Of a DNA stretch of 64,000 nt, positions 42,721 through 50,304 are shown one piece after another; positions within the stretch are counted from its first letter, which is position 1; each line of letters opens with the position of its first letter. This stretch comes from Phycisphaeraceae bacterium. Its GTDB lineage: Bacteria; Planctomycetota; Phycisphaerae; Phycisphaerales; Phycisphaeraceae. The stretch lies in assembly GCA_028277745.1 (NCBI GenBank), contig JANQFR010000076.1, positions 1 to 64,000 on the forward strand. The letters are read 5' to 3'. The notes below the pieces were generated by a model. That model saw only the letters and a program-made list of their open reading frames with translations, did not search any database and was not told where the DNA came from. Both the position numbers and the translations under genes were made by a program.

Positions 42721-44676
42721 ATGGCCGGTGTTGGCTCGATCTCATCACGAACCACTTCGCTTCAGATCAATGACAGCCTGTTGCGTTCCCTGCAGCGTAC
42801 GCAGCAACAGCTGTTCAGGGCTCAGAACGAGATCAACACGCTCAAGTCGGTGAACAAGCCCAGCGAGGGGCCGGACAAGACGTCCTCGATCCTGTTTCTG
42901 GAGCAGAACATCCAGGAGCGGGTGCAGATCAACGAGAATCTGCAGTTCGCGCTGTCGATGCTCAATAACGCCGACGCGGCGCTGGGGGACGTGACGGATG
43001 TGTTGATCGAGGCTCAGTCGCTGGCCTCCGGCCAGGTGGGCGTCGGCTCGGACGACGAGACCCGCAAGGCGACCGCCGAGGTGGTCGACGCTCAGTTGAC
43101 GGCCATCATCGAGATCGCGAACCGGCAGTTCAACGACCTGTCGATCTTCGGCGGCAACAACGGCGCCGGTCGCAACGGCGAGGTGTTCGTCGAGTTCCTG
43201 GGAGGGATCCGGTATCTCGGGTCGGACACGAGCCTGACGGGCGACATCGGCGACGGGCGCACCCAGACCATCAACAGCAACGGCCTGGCGGCGTTCGGCG
43301 CCCTCTCGTCACGCGTCAGGTCCCAGGTCGATCTTGATCCGACGCTGGTTCCGACGACGAAACTGTCGGACGTCAATGGGGCTCAGCAACTGGGCGTGCG
43401 CAGCGGATCGGTGCAGCTGGTGGTGGACGGGGCCGCGACGGTCGTGGATCTGACCTCGGCCGAGACGGTTGACGACGTCGTCACGCGGATCAACGCGGCG
43501 ATCAACGTCATCGACCCAACCGCCGGCGCCGTCACGCTCAACGACCACCACTTCGACCTGACCGCCAACGCCGGACACACCATCACCATCGCCGACATCG
43601 GCGAGTCCCAGACCGCCGCGGACCTGGGGATCACCGGGACCGCCGCTTCCGTGACCCTCGCCGGGGGGGACCTCAACGCCCGCATCACCCAGCAGACCAG
43701 CCTCGGCTCGCTCGACGCCATGATCGACTTCGTCAACGGCCTGATGATCACGCAGGGGACCGAAACCCGGACCGTGGCGGTCAATGCGACCGATACGGTG
43801 CAGGACCTTCAGAACCGGATCGAATCCCTGGGCATCGGCGTCCGGCTGGAGATCAACGACGCGGGCGACAGCTTCAACCTGATCAGCGAGGTCAGCGGCC
43901 TGAGCATGAGCATCGGTGAAAACGGCGGAACGACCGCCGCCGACCTGGGCCTGCTGACGCTGGGAAGCGACACCCGGCTCGACAGCTTCCGCAACGGCCT
44001 GGGTGTCGAGCCCCAGGAAGGCGTCGACGATTTCCGCATCAGCCTGCACGACGGCACGACGATCGATATCGACGCGACGGGCCTGACCACGGTCGGTGAC
44101 CTGATGGCGCGGATCCAGGCCGAGGCCGACGCGGTCACCGCGATGCCGGGCGATCTGACCGTCAGCCTGGCCACGGTCGGGACGGGCATCGTGTTGACGG
44201 ACAACACCGCGGGCGGGGGTGAGTTCAAGGTCGAGAATCTGGGATTGAGCCTCGTCGCCGATCAGTTGGGGCTGACCGCCAACGCCGGGGCCGGCGCCGC
44301 CGGCGCCTCCCTCACCAGCGAGGACAAGGCCCAGGTCCGGGTCGACAGCGTCTTCACCCATTTGAAAGATTTAAGCGAGGCTTTGCGGAATAACGACACG
44401 CTTGGCATCACCCTTGCTGGAGAAAGGGTGGAGAACGACGTGGAAAGCGTCACCTCCGCCCGGGCGACCGTCGGCATCGAAGCCGCCCGCGTCGTGCAGA
44501 CCCAGCAACGCATGGATGACATCGACATCATGGAAAAAAGCATGCTCAGCCAGCTTCAGGACGCGGACCTCACCGAGGTGATTACGCGGTACGCCCAGTT
44601 GCAGCAGCAGTTGGAGGCGTCGCTGCAGTCGGGCTCCCTCCTGAACCAGTTGAGCTTACTGGACTTTTTGCGCTAG
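42721..44676 (+). CDS. flgL: Hook-associated protein 3 FlgL
   Basis: A 651-residue flagellin-like junction protein, about twice E. coli FlgL (317). The flagellin-type N-terminus (SLQRTQQQLFRAQNEINTLK, then SVNKPSEGPDKTSSILFLEQ) and C-terminus (RATVGIEAARVVQTQQRMDD, ending ASLQSGSLLNQLSLLDFLR) are both present. The extra length is in the middle, where a unit recurs at least three times: VDDVVTRINAAI, VQDLQNRIESLG, VGDLMARIQAEA, each with a following ADLGL or ADQLGL turn. These look like flagellin-IN motifs. It ends the hook-junction part of the operon. Confidence 0.92.
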   Translation: MAGVGSISSRTTSLQINDSLLRSLQRTQQQLFRAQNEINTLKSVNKPSEGPDKTSSILFLEQNIQERVQINENLQFALSMLNNADAALGDVTDVLIEAQSLASGQVGVGSDDETRKATAEVVDAQLTAIIEIANRQFNDLSIFGGNNGAGRNGEVFVEFLGGIRYLGSDTSLTGDIGDGRTQTINSNGLAAFGALSSRVRSQVDLDPTLVPTTKLSDVNGAQQLGVRSGSVQLVVDGAATVVDLTSAETVDDVVTRINAAINVIDPTAGAVTLNDHHFDLTANAGHTITIADIGESQTAADLGITGTAASVTLAGGDLNARITQQTSLGSLDAMIDFVNGLMITQGTETRTVAVNATDTVQDLQNRIESLGIGVRLEINDAGDSFNLISEVSGLSMSIGENGGTTAADLGLLTLGSDTRLDSFRNGLGVEPQEGVDDFRISLHDGTTIDIDATGLTTVGDLMARIQAEADAVTAMPGDLTVSLATVGTGIVLTDNTAGGGEFKVENLGLSLVADQLGLTANAGAGAAGASLTSEDKAQVRVDSVFTHLKDLSEALRNNDTLGITLAGERVENDVESVTSARATVGIEAARVVQTQQRMDDIDIMEKSMLSQLQDADLTEVITRYAQLQQQLEASLQSGSLLNQLSLLDFLR

Positions 44677-44816
44677 GAAGCGCAACGCTTGCGCGGCCGG
44701 CCGAACGTCAAGGCCAATCGACCGGACGCGACCTCAAAGACGGCAGGAAGCCGTCGACCCGAAGGACCGGGTTGGATAACTCAGGATGATCGGCCTTGGA
44801 TTGAGGATGCGTGATC

Positions 44817-45266
44817 ATGTTGATCCAGACCTCTCGATTCGGTGAAGTGGACGTGGATGAGACCCGGATCATCACGTTCGCCAAAGGGCTTCTGGGATTC
44901 CCCAAGTACCGGCGGTACGTGCTCATCGAGGCCGGCCAGGACAGTTATTTCTGGTGGCTCCAGTCGATCGAACTGCCCGAGTTGGCGTTCGTGGTGACCG
45001 ACCCGAGCCTGTTCGTGCCGACCTACCGCGTGCCGCTCAAGGTCGAGCAGATGCGGGAGATGGGGATCGAGAACCTCGACGAGGCGCAGGTGTTCGTGAT
45101 CGTGAACAAGCGCGAGAACGTCTTGACCGGCAACCTGCAGGGCCCGCTGGTCGTCCACGTGGGCAAGCGGGTCGGCGAGCAGCTGGTGCTCAGCGACCGA
45201 CGGTTCACCACGCGGGTGCCGCTGATCGAGCTGGGCGCCCCGATGAAGCAGGCGGCCAGCGCGTGA
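44817..45266 (+). CDS. fliW: Flagellar assembly factor FliW
   Basis: A 149-residue beta-barrel protein. The start [20 protein letters not shown] is the FliW signature, with [18 protein letters not shown] following. In other bacteria FliW binds either flagellin or CsrA, so that CsrA is freed to block flagellin translation until export proceeds. ATG 44817 lies nine bases past GAGGA; GTG 44811 is in frame. It is followed by csrA and fliC in the classical order. Confidence 0.95.
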   Translation: MLIQTSRFGEVDVDETRIITFAKGLLGFPKYRRYVLIEAGQDSYFWWLQSIELPELAFVVTDPSLFVPTYRVPLKVEQMREMGIENLDEAQVFVIVNKRENVLTGNLQGPLVVHVGKRVGEQLVLSDRRFTTRVPLIELGAPMKQAASA

Positions 45267-45366
45267 GCGCGGCGAAGCCGCGCCTCACTGGAATTGCGTT
45301 AGACGGGACGGCGCACGGAAGCGCCGAAGAAGACGACGAACGGCCCAAGGAAGGAGCCACCCAAGC

Positions 45367-45627
45367 ATGCTCGTGCTATCCCGGCAACGCGACGAGACGA
45401 TCATGATCGGCGACGAGGTGGAGATCACCGTCGTCGACATCCGCGGGGATAAGGTCAGGCTGGGCATCAACGCCCCTCGACAGGTCCAGGTGCACCGCAA
45501 GGAAGTGTATGAGGCGATCAAACGTGAGAACGCCGAGGCCAGTCAAACCCCAGTCCGTATGGATGATCTGAACGTCGCAGACCAAAACCTGAGAGCCCGC
45601 GCCAACGGCCGGCCTCAGACAAGATAG
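45367..45627 (+). CDS. csrA: Carbon storage regulator CsrA
   Basis: An 86-residue RNA-binding regulator. The sequence [20 protein letters not shown] and [19 protein letters not shown], then [14 protein letters not shown], is the complete CsrA dimer core. A non-conserved tail of about 25 residues follows. CsrA binds GGA in hairpin loops. Two such hairpins sit in the fliC leader directly downstream, and a CAAGGA also lies in its own leader (45346-45351). The AAGGAG nearest the ATG is 12 bases away. Confidence 0.97.
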   Translation: MLVLSRQRDETIMIGDEVEITVVDIRGDKVRLGINAPRQVQVHRKEVYEAIKRENAEASQTPVRMDDLNVADQNLRARANGRPQTR

Positions 45628-45654
45628 ATCGGAACCGCCAACGAACTTTTTCAC

Positions 45655-45713
45655 CAGCAAGGAACGCTGAACCGAGGCCCAGGCCTCGAACACGACAATC
45701 AAGGAGGATTGTC
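45655..45713 (+). promoter_or_regulatory. fliC leader: two CsrA-type hairpins, second encloses the Shine-Dalgarno
   Basis: Three small hairpins lie in the 88-base csrA-fliC gap. Hairpin 1 is CAGC-AAGGAAC-GCTG (45655-45669). Hairpin 2 is CGAGGC-CCAG-GCCTCG (45673-45688). Hairpin 3 is GACAATC-AAGGAG-GATTGTC (45694-45713), whose loop is the fliC ribosome-binding site. Hairpins 1 and 3 both read CAAGGA at the top of the stem into the loop, matching the CsrA core (ACARGGA). CsrA bound to hairpin 3 would block the ribosome, three bases ahead of the ATG at 45716. Confidence 0.8.
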
Positions 45714-45715
45714 AA

Positions 45716-47179
45716 ATGAGCCGGATCAACACCAACGTTTCGTCACTGATCGCCCAGAACAACCTCGCCCGGTCGAACGCCGACCTGGCGACCAGCCTGC
45801 AACGCCTCAGCACCGGCCTGCGGATCAACCGCGGCGCCGATGACCCGGCCGGACTGATCGTGTCCGAGCGGTTGCGGACCGAGATCCAGGGCGTCGGGCA
45901 GGCGATCGACAACATCGAGCGGGCGTCCAACGTCATCGCCACCGCCGAGGGCGCCCTCAACGAGATCAACACCCTGCTGGTCGACATGAAGTCGCTGCTC
46001 GTTGAGGCCGCCAACACCGGCGCCTTCTCCAAGGACGAGGTCGCGGCCAATCAACTGCAGATCGACTCGGCGATCGACTCGATCACCCGCATCGCCAACA
46101 CCACCAGCTTCGCGGGCCTCAAGCTGCTCAACGGTTCGCTGGACTACATCCATTCCGGCCTCGCCGCGTCGCAGATCGCCGACCTGAAGCTGCTGGGCGT
46201 TAACTTCGGCACCAACGACTCCGTCCCCGTCAGCGTCGAGGTGCTCAACTCCGCCGAGACCGCCTCGCTGACCATCTCCGCCGCCAACGCCACCGGCTCG
46301 GCCATCCTTTCCAGCGTCACCTTTGAGGTCGCCGGCGCCACGGGCTCCGAGGTCTTCGAGTTCACCTCCGGCACCGCCACCTCCGCCATCGTGTTCGCTG
46401 TCAACACCGTCAAGGACGCCACCGGCGTCTCCGCCACGCTCGTCAACAACTCCGCCGTCCAGCTCAACTCGACCACCTTCGGCTCCGACGCCTTCGTCAG
46501 TGTGCGTCAGCTCACCAACGACACCCAGAACTTCTTCACCGTTGACGCCCCCGACGGCGCCCAGATCAACCGGGATCAGGGCGAAGACGTGCTGGCCCTC
46601 GTCAACGGCTCGCTCGCCCTCGGCGACGGGCTCGACGTTAGCCTGCGAACCAGCACCCTCAACCTCGAGCTCACCCTGACCACGGACGCCGCCCAGACCA
46701 TCAACACCCCCTACACCTTTGATATCACCGGCGGCGGCGCCACCTTCCAGATCGGCCCCAACGTCAACACCCAGCAGCAGATCGGGTTCGGCATCCAGTC
46801 CGTCGCCGCCGCCAACCTCGGCAACTCGATCGTCGGCTTCCTCAGCTCGCTCAGCACCGGCGGCTCCGCGTCACTGGTCACCGGCGACACCGCCGACCAG
46901 TCGCGGATCGCGTCGGCCATCGTCGACGAATCCATCGACCAGATCTCGATCCTCCGCGGCCGGCTGGGCGCCTTCGAACGCAACACCCTCCAGACCACCC
47001 TCAACAGCCACCAGATCGGGCTGGAAAACCTCACCGCCGCGCAATCCGATATCCGCGACACCGACTTCGCGGAAGAAACCGCCAACCTGACCCGGGCCCA
47101 GATCCTTCAACAGGCCGGCACCTCCACCCTGGCCATCGCCAACACCACCGCTCAGAGCGTGTTGTCCCTCCTCGGATAA
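45716..47179 (+). CDS. fliC: Flagellin
   Basis: A 487-residue filament protein. The N-terminus (RINTNVSSLIAQNNLARSNA, then LATSLQRLSTGLRINRGADD) and C-terminus (ILRGRLGAFERNTLQTTLNS, then AEETANLTRAQILQQAGTST and SVLSLLG) are the conserved D0/D1 coiled coils. The middle (about residues 160-380) is variable and T/S/A-rich. The leader carries CsrA-type hairpins, and a UUCG-tetraloop terminator follows. It is last of the fliW-csrA-fliC block. No second flagellin gene is in the window. Confidence 0.97.
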   Translation: MSRINTNVSSLIAQNNLARSNADLATSLQRLSTGLRINRGADDPAGLIVSERLRTEIQGVGQAIDNIERASNVIATAEGALNEINTLLVDMKSLLVEAANTGAFSKDEVAANQLQIDSAIDSITRIANTTSFAGLKLLNGSLDYIHSGLAASQIADLKLLGVNFGTNDSVPVSVEVLNSAETASLTISAANATGSAILSSVTFEVAGATGSEVFEFTSGTATSAIVFAVNTVKDATGVSATLVNNSAVQLNSTTFGSDAFVSVRQLTNDTQNFFTVDAPDGAQINRDQGEDVLALVNGSLALGDGLDVSLRTSTLNLELTLTTDAAQTINTPYTFDITGGGATFQIGPNVNTQQQIGFGIQSVAAANLGNSIVGFLSSLSTGGSASLVTGDTADQSRIASAIVDESIDQISILRGRLGAFERNTLQTTLNSHQIGLENLTAAQSDIRDTDFAEETANLTRAQILQQAGTSTLAIANTTAQSVLSLLG

Positions 47180-47207
47180 CACCTAACCCAACCCGCTCGC
47201 TCGTCCC

Positions 47208-47243
47208 AACGGCTCGCACGCTTCGGCGTCGCGAGCCGTTTTA
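47208..47243 (+). terminator. Intrinsic terminator of fliC with TTCG tetraloop
   Basis: AACGGCTCGCACGC (47208-47221), loop TTCG, GCGTCGCGAGCCGTT (47226-47240, one bulged base), then TTTT ending at 47242. This is a very stable terminator, as expected after a highly expressed gene. A family B hairpin follows 16 bases later. Confidence 0.88.
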
Positions 47244-47258
47244 CTTGAGATGTAATTT

Positions 47259-47338
47259 AAGCCGGACCTGAGCGTAGCGAAGGTCCGGATCGCGTTGGCG
47301 AAAACCATCCGGACCTTCGCTACGCTCAGGTCCGGCTT
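47259..47338. repeat. Dispersed long hairpin, family B copy 2
   Basis: 80 bases with two perfect 32-base arms and a 16-base loop ending GGCGAAAACC. At the variable stem position this copy has GCGTAGCG paired with CGCTACGC. It is in the convergent gap between fliC and accA. Confidence 0.95.
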
Positions 47339-47410
47339 CTCACGCACGTTCAGAATGTCTTCAATTGAGCGTTGTTGGAAAGTACAGAATGGCTAAGCGG
47401 TCAGGCGGCC

Positions 47411-48421
47411 TTAAGCATCCGTGATTTCGCCGATCATGCGCAGCCGGGCGTAGCGCTTGTTGAGCAGGTTGTCGATCTTGAAGCGTTTGAGTTCGCGCAG
47501 GGTCTGGATGATGTACTTTTCGACGAGGTGAGCGGCCTCGGCGGGGCGGCGGTGGGCGCCGCCGAGGGGCTCGGGGATGATGTCGTCGGCGACGCCGAGC
47601 TTAAGGTTATCGTTCGCGGTGAGCTTGAGGGCCTCGGCGGCGGCGCTGTTGGTTTCGGGGTTGGCGGTCTTCCAGAGGATCGCGGCGCAGCCCTCGGGGC
47701 TGATGACGCTGTACCAGGCGTACTGCATCATCGCCAGCCGGTCGCCGACCGCGATACCCAGGGCCCCGCCGCTGCCGCCCTCGCCGATGACAATGCTGAC
47801 GATCGGCGTGCGCAGCCGGGCCATCTCCTGCAGGTTGACGGCGATGGCCTCGGCCTGGCCCCGCTCCTCGGCGCCGACGCCCGGGTACGCCCCGGGGGTG
47901 TCCACCAGCGTGACCACCGGCAGGCCGTATTTCTCGGCCAGCTTCATCGCCCGCAGCGCCTTGCGGTACCCCTCGGGGTGAGCGCAGCCGAAGCGGCAGG
48001 CGATCTTGTCCTTGGTGTCCTTGCCCTTGTGGTGGCCGATGAGCAGACACTTGTGCTGCCCGATCCGCCCGAAGCCGGTGATGATCGCCTTGTCGTCGGC
48101 GAAGCGGCGGTCGCCGTGGATCTCCATGAAGTCCTTCACGAACGCGTCGATGTAATCCACGGTCTGCGGCCGGTCGCGGTGGCGGGCGACCTTGACGACG
48201 TTGCCGGCGGACAGCTTGGCGTAGATCTTCTTGACCATCGCCGTGTGCGACTGGCGGAGCTTACGCAGGTCGGCCGAGAAGTCGACATTGGGGTCGAGGC
48301 CGACCGCGGAGCGTTCGGGGTCGGCCTGGGCCTCGAGGTCGGCGATCTGTTTTTCCAGCGCGACCAGCGGCCGCTCAAACTCGAGTTCGTAAGCCCCCTG
48401 ATAAGTGCTCAGCTGCGACAT
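47411..48421 (-). CDS. accA: Acetyl-CoA carboxylase carboxyltransferase subunit alpha
   Basis: A 336-residue subunit that transfers the carboxyl group from biotin to acetyl-CoA in fatty acid synthesis. It has the helical N-terminus (YELEFERPLVALEKQIADLE) and the crotonase-fold core: MEIHGDRRFADDKAI, GFGRIGQHKCLLIGHHKGKD, PVVTLVDTPGAYPGVGAEER and SIVIGEGGSGGALGIAVGDR. The length fits AccA (about 320). No accD, accB or accC is nearby. It is transcribed towards fliC, with a family B hairpin in the gap. Confidence 0.97.
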   Translation of the reverse strand: MSQLSTYQGAYELEFERPLVALEKQIADLEAQADPERSAVGLDPNVDFSADLRKLRQSHTAMVKKIYAKLSAGNVVKVARHRDRPQTVDYIDAFVKDFMEIHGDRRFADDKAIITGFGRIGQHKCLLIGHHKGKDTKDKIACRFGCAHPEGYRKALRAMKLAEKYGLPVVTLVDTPGAYPGVGAEERGQAEAIAVNLQEMARLRTPIVSIVIGEGGSGGALGIAVGDRLAMMQYAWYSVISPEGCAAILWKTANPETNSAAAEALKLTANDNLKLGVADDIIPEPLGGAHRRPAEAAHLVEKYIIQTLRELKRFKIDNLLNKRYARLRMIGEITDA

Positions 48422-48469
48422 AGCGCGGGATCTCCGGCGGGCGGGTCAAACGTGATATGGTAGCGGATT

Positions 48470-48622
48470 AGGAAACGCAGGAAAGCAGGAAACACAGGAA
48501 CCGCAGGAAATGAAGAGAAACATGGTTGACACGCCTGCTGACGAGTGGATTTCACCATGCCTGTCGCCGCGACGGTCGATACGGGGCCGTATTTCTGTAT
48601 TTCCTGTTTTCCTGTTTTTCAG
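48470..48622. repeat. Imperfect inverted repeat of CAGGAAA units, family E copy 2
   Basis: The left part (48470-48520) has four CAGGAA units. The right part (48588-48622) carries TTTCTGTATTTCCTGTTTTCCTG-type reverse units. The spacer between them is unrelated to that of copy 1 (4996-5170). It lies in the divergent gap between accA and tyrA, so it must overlap or flank their promoters. Confidence 0.7.
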
Positions 48623-48631
48623 AGATTCTCC

Positions 48632-49495
48632 ATGATTAACGCCTCTCAGATCGCCATCATCGGGACGGGCCTGCTGGGGGCCAGTACGGGCCTGGCGTTG
48701 AAAGCCGCGGGCTACGCCGGCCGAGTCGTCGGGATCGGCCGACGTCTCGACACGGCCCGCCGGGCCGTCGCCGTGGGCGCCTGCGACGCCGCCGCGGTCG
48801 ACTTCGCGGTGGTCGCCGACTGCCAACTCGCGGTTATCGCGGTCCCGCTGTCGGGCTTCGACGCGGTGTTCCAGCAGCTCGCCGCTCACGACCACGACGC
48901 TTTGGTCATCACCGACGTGGGCTCGACGAAGCTCGACGTGGTGGAGAAGGCGAACCGTTACCTGCCGGCGCCGGCGCGGTTCATCGGCGCCCACCCGATG
49001 GCCGGCAGCGAGCGGACCGGGCCCGACGCGGCGACCGCCGACCTGTTTCAGCACAAGCCGTGCATCATCTGCAAGGACGAGCGAAGCGACCCTGACGCGG
49101 CTGAGCAGGTCGAAGCCCTCTGGCGCGCCGTGGGCTGCCAGCTCTTGCATATGGACCCGCTGGAGCACGACCGGGCGACCGCGGTGACCAGCCACCTGCC
49201 CCACGCGGTCGCCAGCCTGCTCGTGCTCGTGGCCGAGCAACTCGGCGGGTTTGAGGTTGCGTCGACCGGCTTCACCGGCGCGACGCGTCTGGCCAGCGGC
49301 GGGCCCGACATGCGGGCCGACCTCATGCACGCCAACGCCCCGCGCCTCGCCGACGCCTTGGCGGCGCTGAGCGGCCAGATCGACGCCATGCGTGACGCGT
49401 TGACGTCGGGCGACCACGCCCGTCTTTTGAACATGCTGAACGACGCCAAGCAGCGGCGGGACGCGTGGCTGTCCCAGCGGGAGCAAAACGCATGA
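48632..49495 (+). CDS. tyrA: Prephenate dehydrogenase
   Basis: A 287-residue NAD(P)-dependent enzyme converting prephenate to 4-hydroxyphenylpyruvate in tyrosine synthesis. The Rossmann motif is IAIIGTGLLGASTGLALKAA. TDVGSTKLDVV, FIGAHPMAGSERTG (the catalytic His) and TSHLPHAVASLL follow in the TyrA order. There is no ACT or chorismate mutase domain. ATG 48632 is chosen, because the longer frame runs through the family E repeat. The stop overlaps proC (ATGA). Confidence 0.94.
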   Translation: MINASQIAIIGTGLLGASTGLALKAAGYAGRVVGIGRRLDTARRAVAVGACDAAAVDFAVVADCQLAVIAVPLSGFDAVFQQLAAHDHDALVITDVGSTKLDVVEKANRYLPAPARFIGAHPMAGSERTGPDAATADLFQHKPCIICKDERSDPDAAEQVEALWRAVGCQLLHMDPLEHDRATAVTSHLPHAVASLLVLVAEQLGGFEVASTGFTGATRLASGGPDMRADLMHANAPRLADALAALSGQIDAMRDALTSGDHARLLNMLNDAKQRRDAWLSQREQNA

Positions 49496-50295
49496 ACCAG
49501 ACGCTCGGTTTCATCGGCGCGGGCCACATGGCCGAGGCGGTCGCACGGGCCGCGATCGAGCACGGCGTGCTGCCGGCGGATCAACTCATGGCGTATGACC
49601 CCAGCGAAGAACGCCGCGAGGTCTTTGCGGCGATGGGCGTCGTCGCGGCGGGGTCGGCGGCGGAACTGGTCGGCGCGTGCGGGCAGGTGATGCTGGCGGT
49701 CAAGCCCCAGGTCATGGCCGACGCGGTGGGCGGCGTCGCTCACGCTTTCAACGATCAGCACGTGGCGATCTCCATCATGGCGGGAGTGAGCACCGCCCGG
49801 CTCACGGGCGTGCTCGGCCGACCGACGCGCCTCGTGCGGGTCATGCCCAACACGCCCATGATGGTCGGCCGGGGCATGGCGGGCGTCGCGCTGGGCGATC
49901 ACGCCCGTCCCGGGGACGACGACCTGACCATGCGGCTCTTCTCGGCCGGCCAGAGCGTGGCGATCCGCGTCGATGAAGCCCATCTCGACGCGATCACCGC
50001 CGTGTCCGGCTCGGGGCCCGCGTACCTGTTCTACCTCGCCGAGGCGATGCAGCGGGCCGCCGATGAGCTGGGCCTGGGCGACCACGCCCGGCTGCTGGTT
50101 TCGCAGACGCTCCTCGGCGCCGCCGACCTGCTCACGCGGTCGGACCACCTAGCCGCCGAGCTGCGGCGACGCGTCACCAGCCCCGGCGGCACGACCGAGG
50201 CGGCGATCAACCATATGGAGTCCGAACACGTGCTCGACACGGTGGTCGACGCCATCCGCGCCGCCGAGGCGCGCTCCAAAGAGCTCGACGGCTAG
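49492..50295 (+). CDS. proC: Pyrroline-5-carboxylate reductase
   Basis: A 267-residue enzyme for the last step of proline synthesis. The N-terminal LGFIGAGHMAEAVARAAIEH, the central VKPQVMADAV and VRVMPNTPMMVGRGMAGVAL, and the C-terminal AVSGSGPAYLFYLAEAMQ and VTSPGGTTEAAI are all diagnostic. ATG 49492 overlaps the tyrA stop, indicating translational coupling. It is nine bases from the ubiD-like gene. Confidence 0.96.
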   Translation: MNQTLGFIGAGHMAEAVARAAIEHGVLPADQLMAYDPSEERREVFAAMGVVAAGSAAELVGACGQVMLAVKPQVMADAVGGVAHAFNDQHVAISIMAGVSTARLTGVLGRPTRLVRVMPNTPMMVGRGMAGVALGDHARPGDDDLTMRLFSAGQSVAIRVDEAHLDAITAVSGSGPAYLFYLAEAMQRAADELGLGDHARLLVSQTLLGAADLLTRSDHLAAELRRRVTSPGGTTEAAINHMESEHVLDTVVDAIRAAEARSKELDG

Positions 50296-50304
50296 AATCC
50301 TGCC

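Noticed and set aside
44761-44816. Sigma-54 site upstream of fliW (TTGGATTGAGGATGC)
   Set aside because: GG and GC are nine rather than ten bases apart, and the bases between do not match the consensus.
48545-48631. N-terminal extension of tyrA from 48545
   Set aside because: The extra residues come from translation of the family E repeat. ATG 48632 begins directly before the Rossmann motif.
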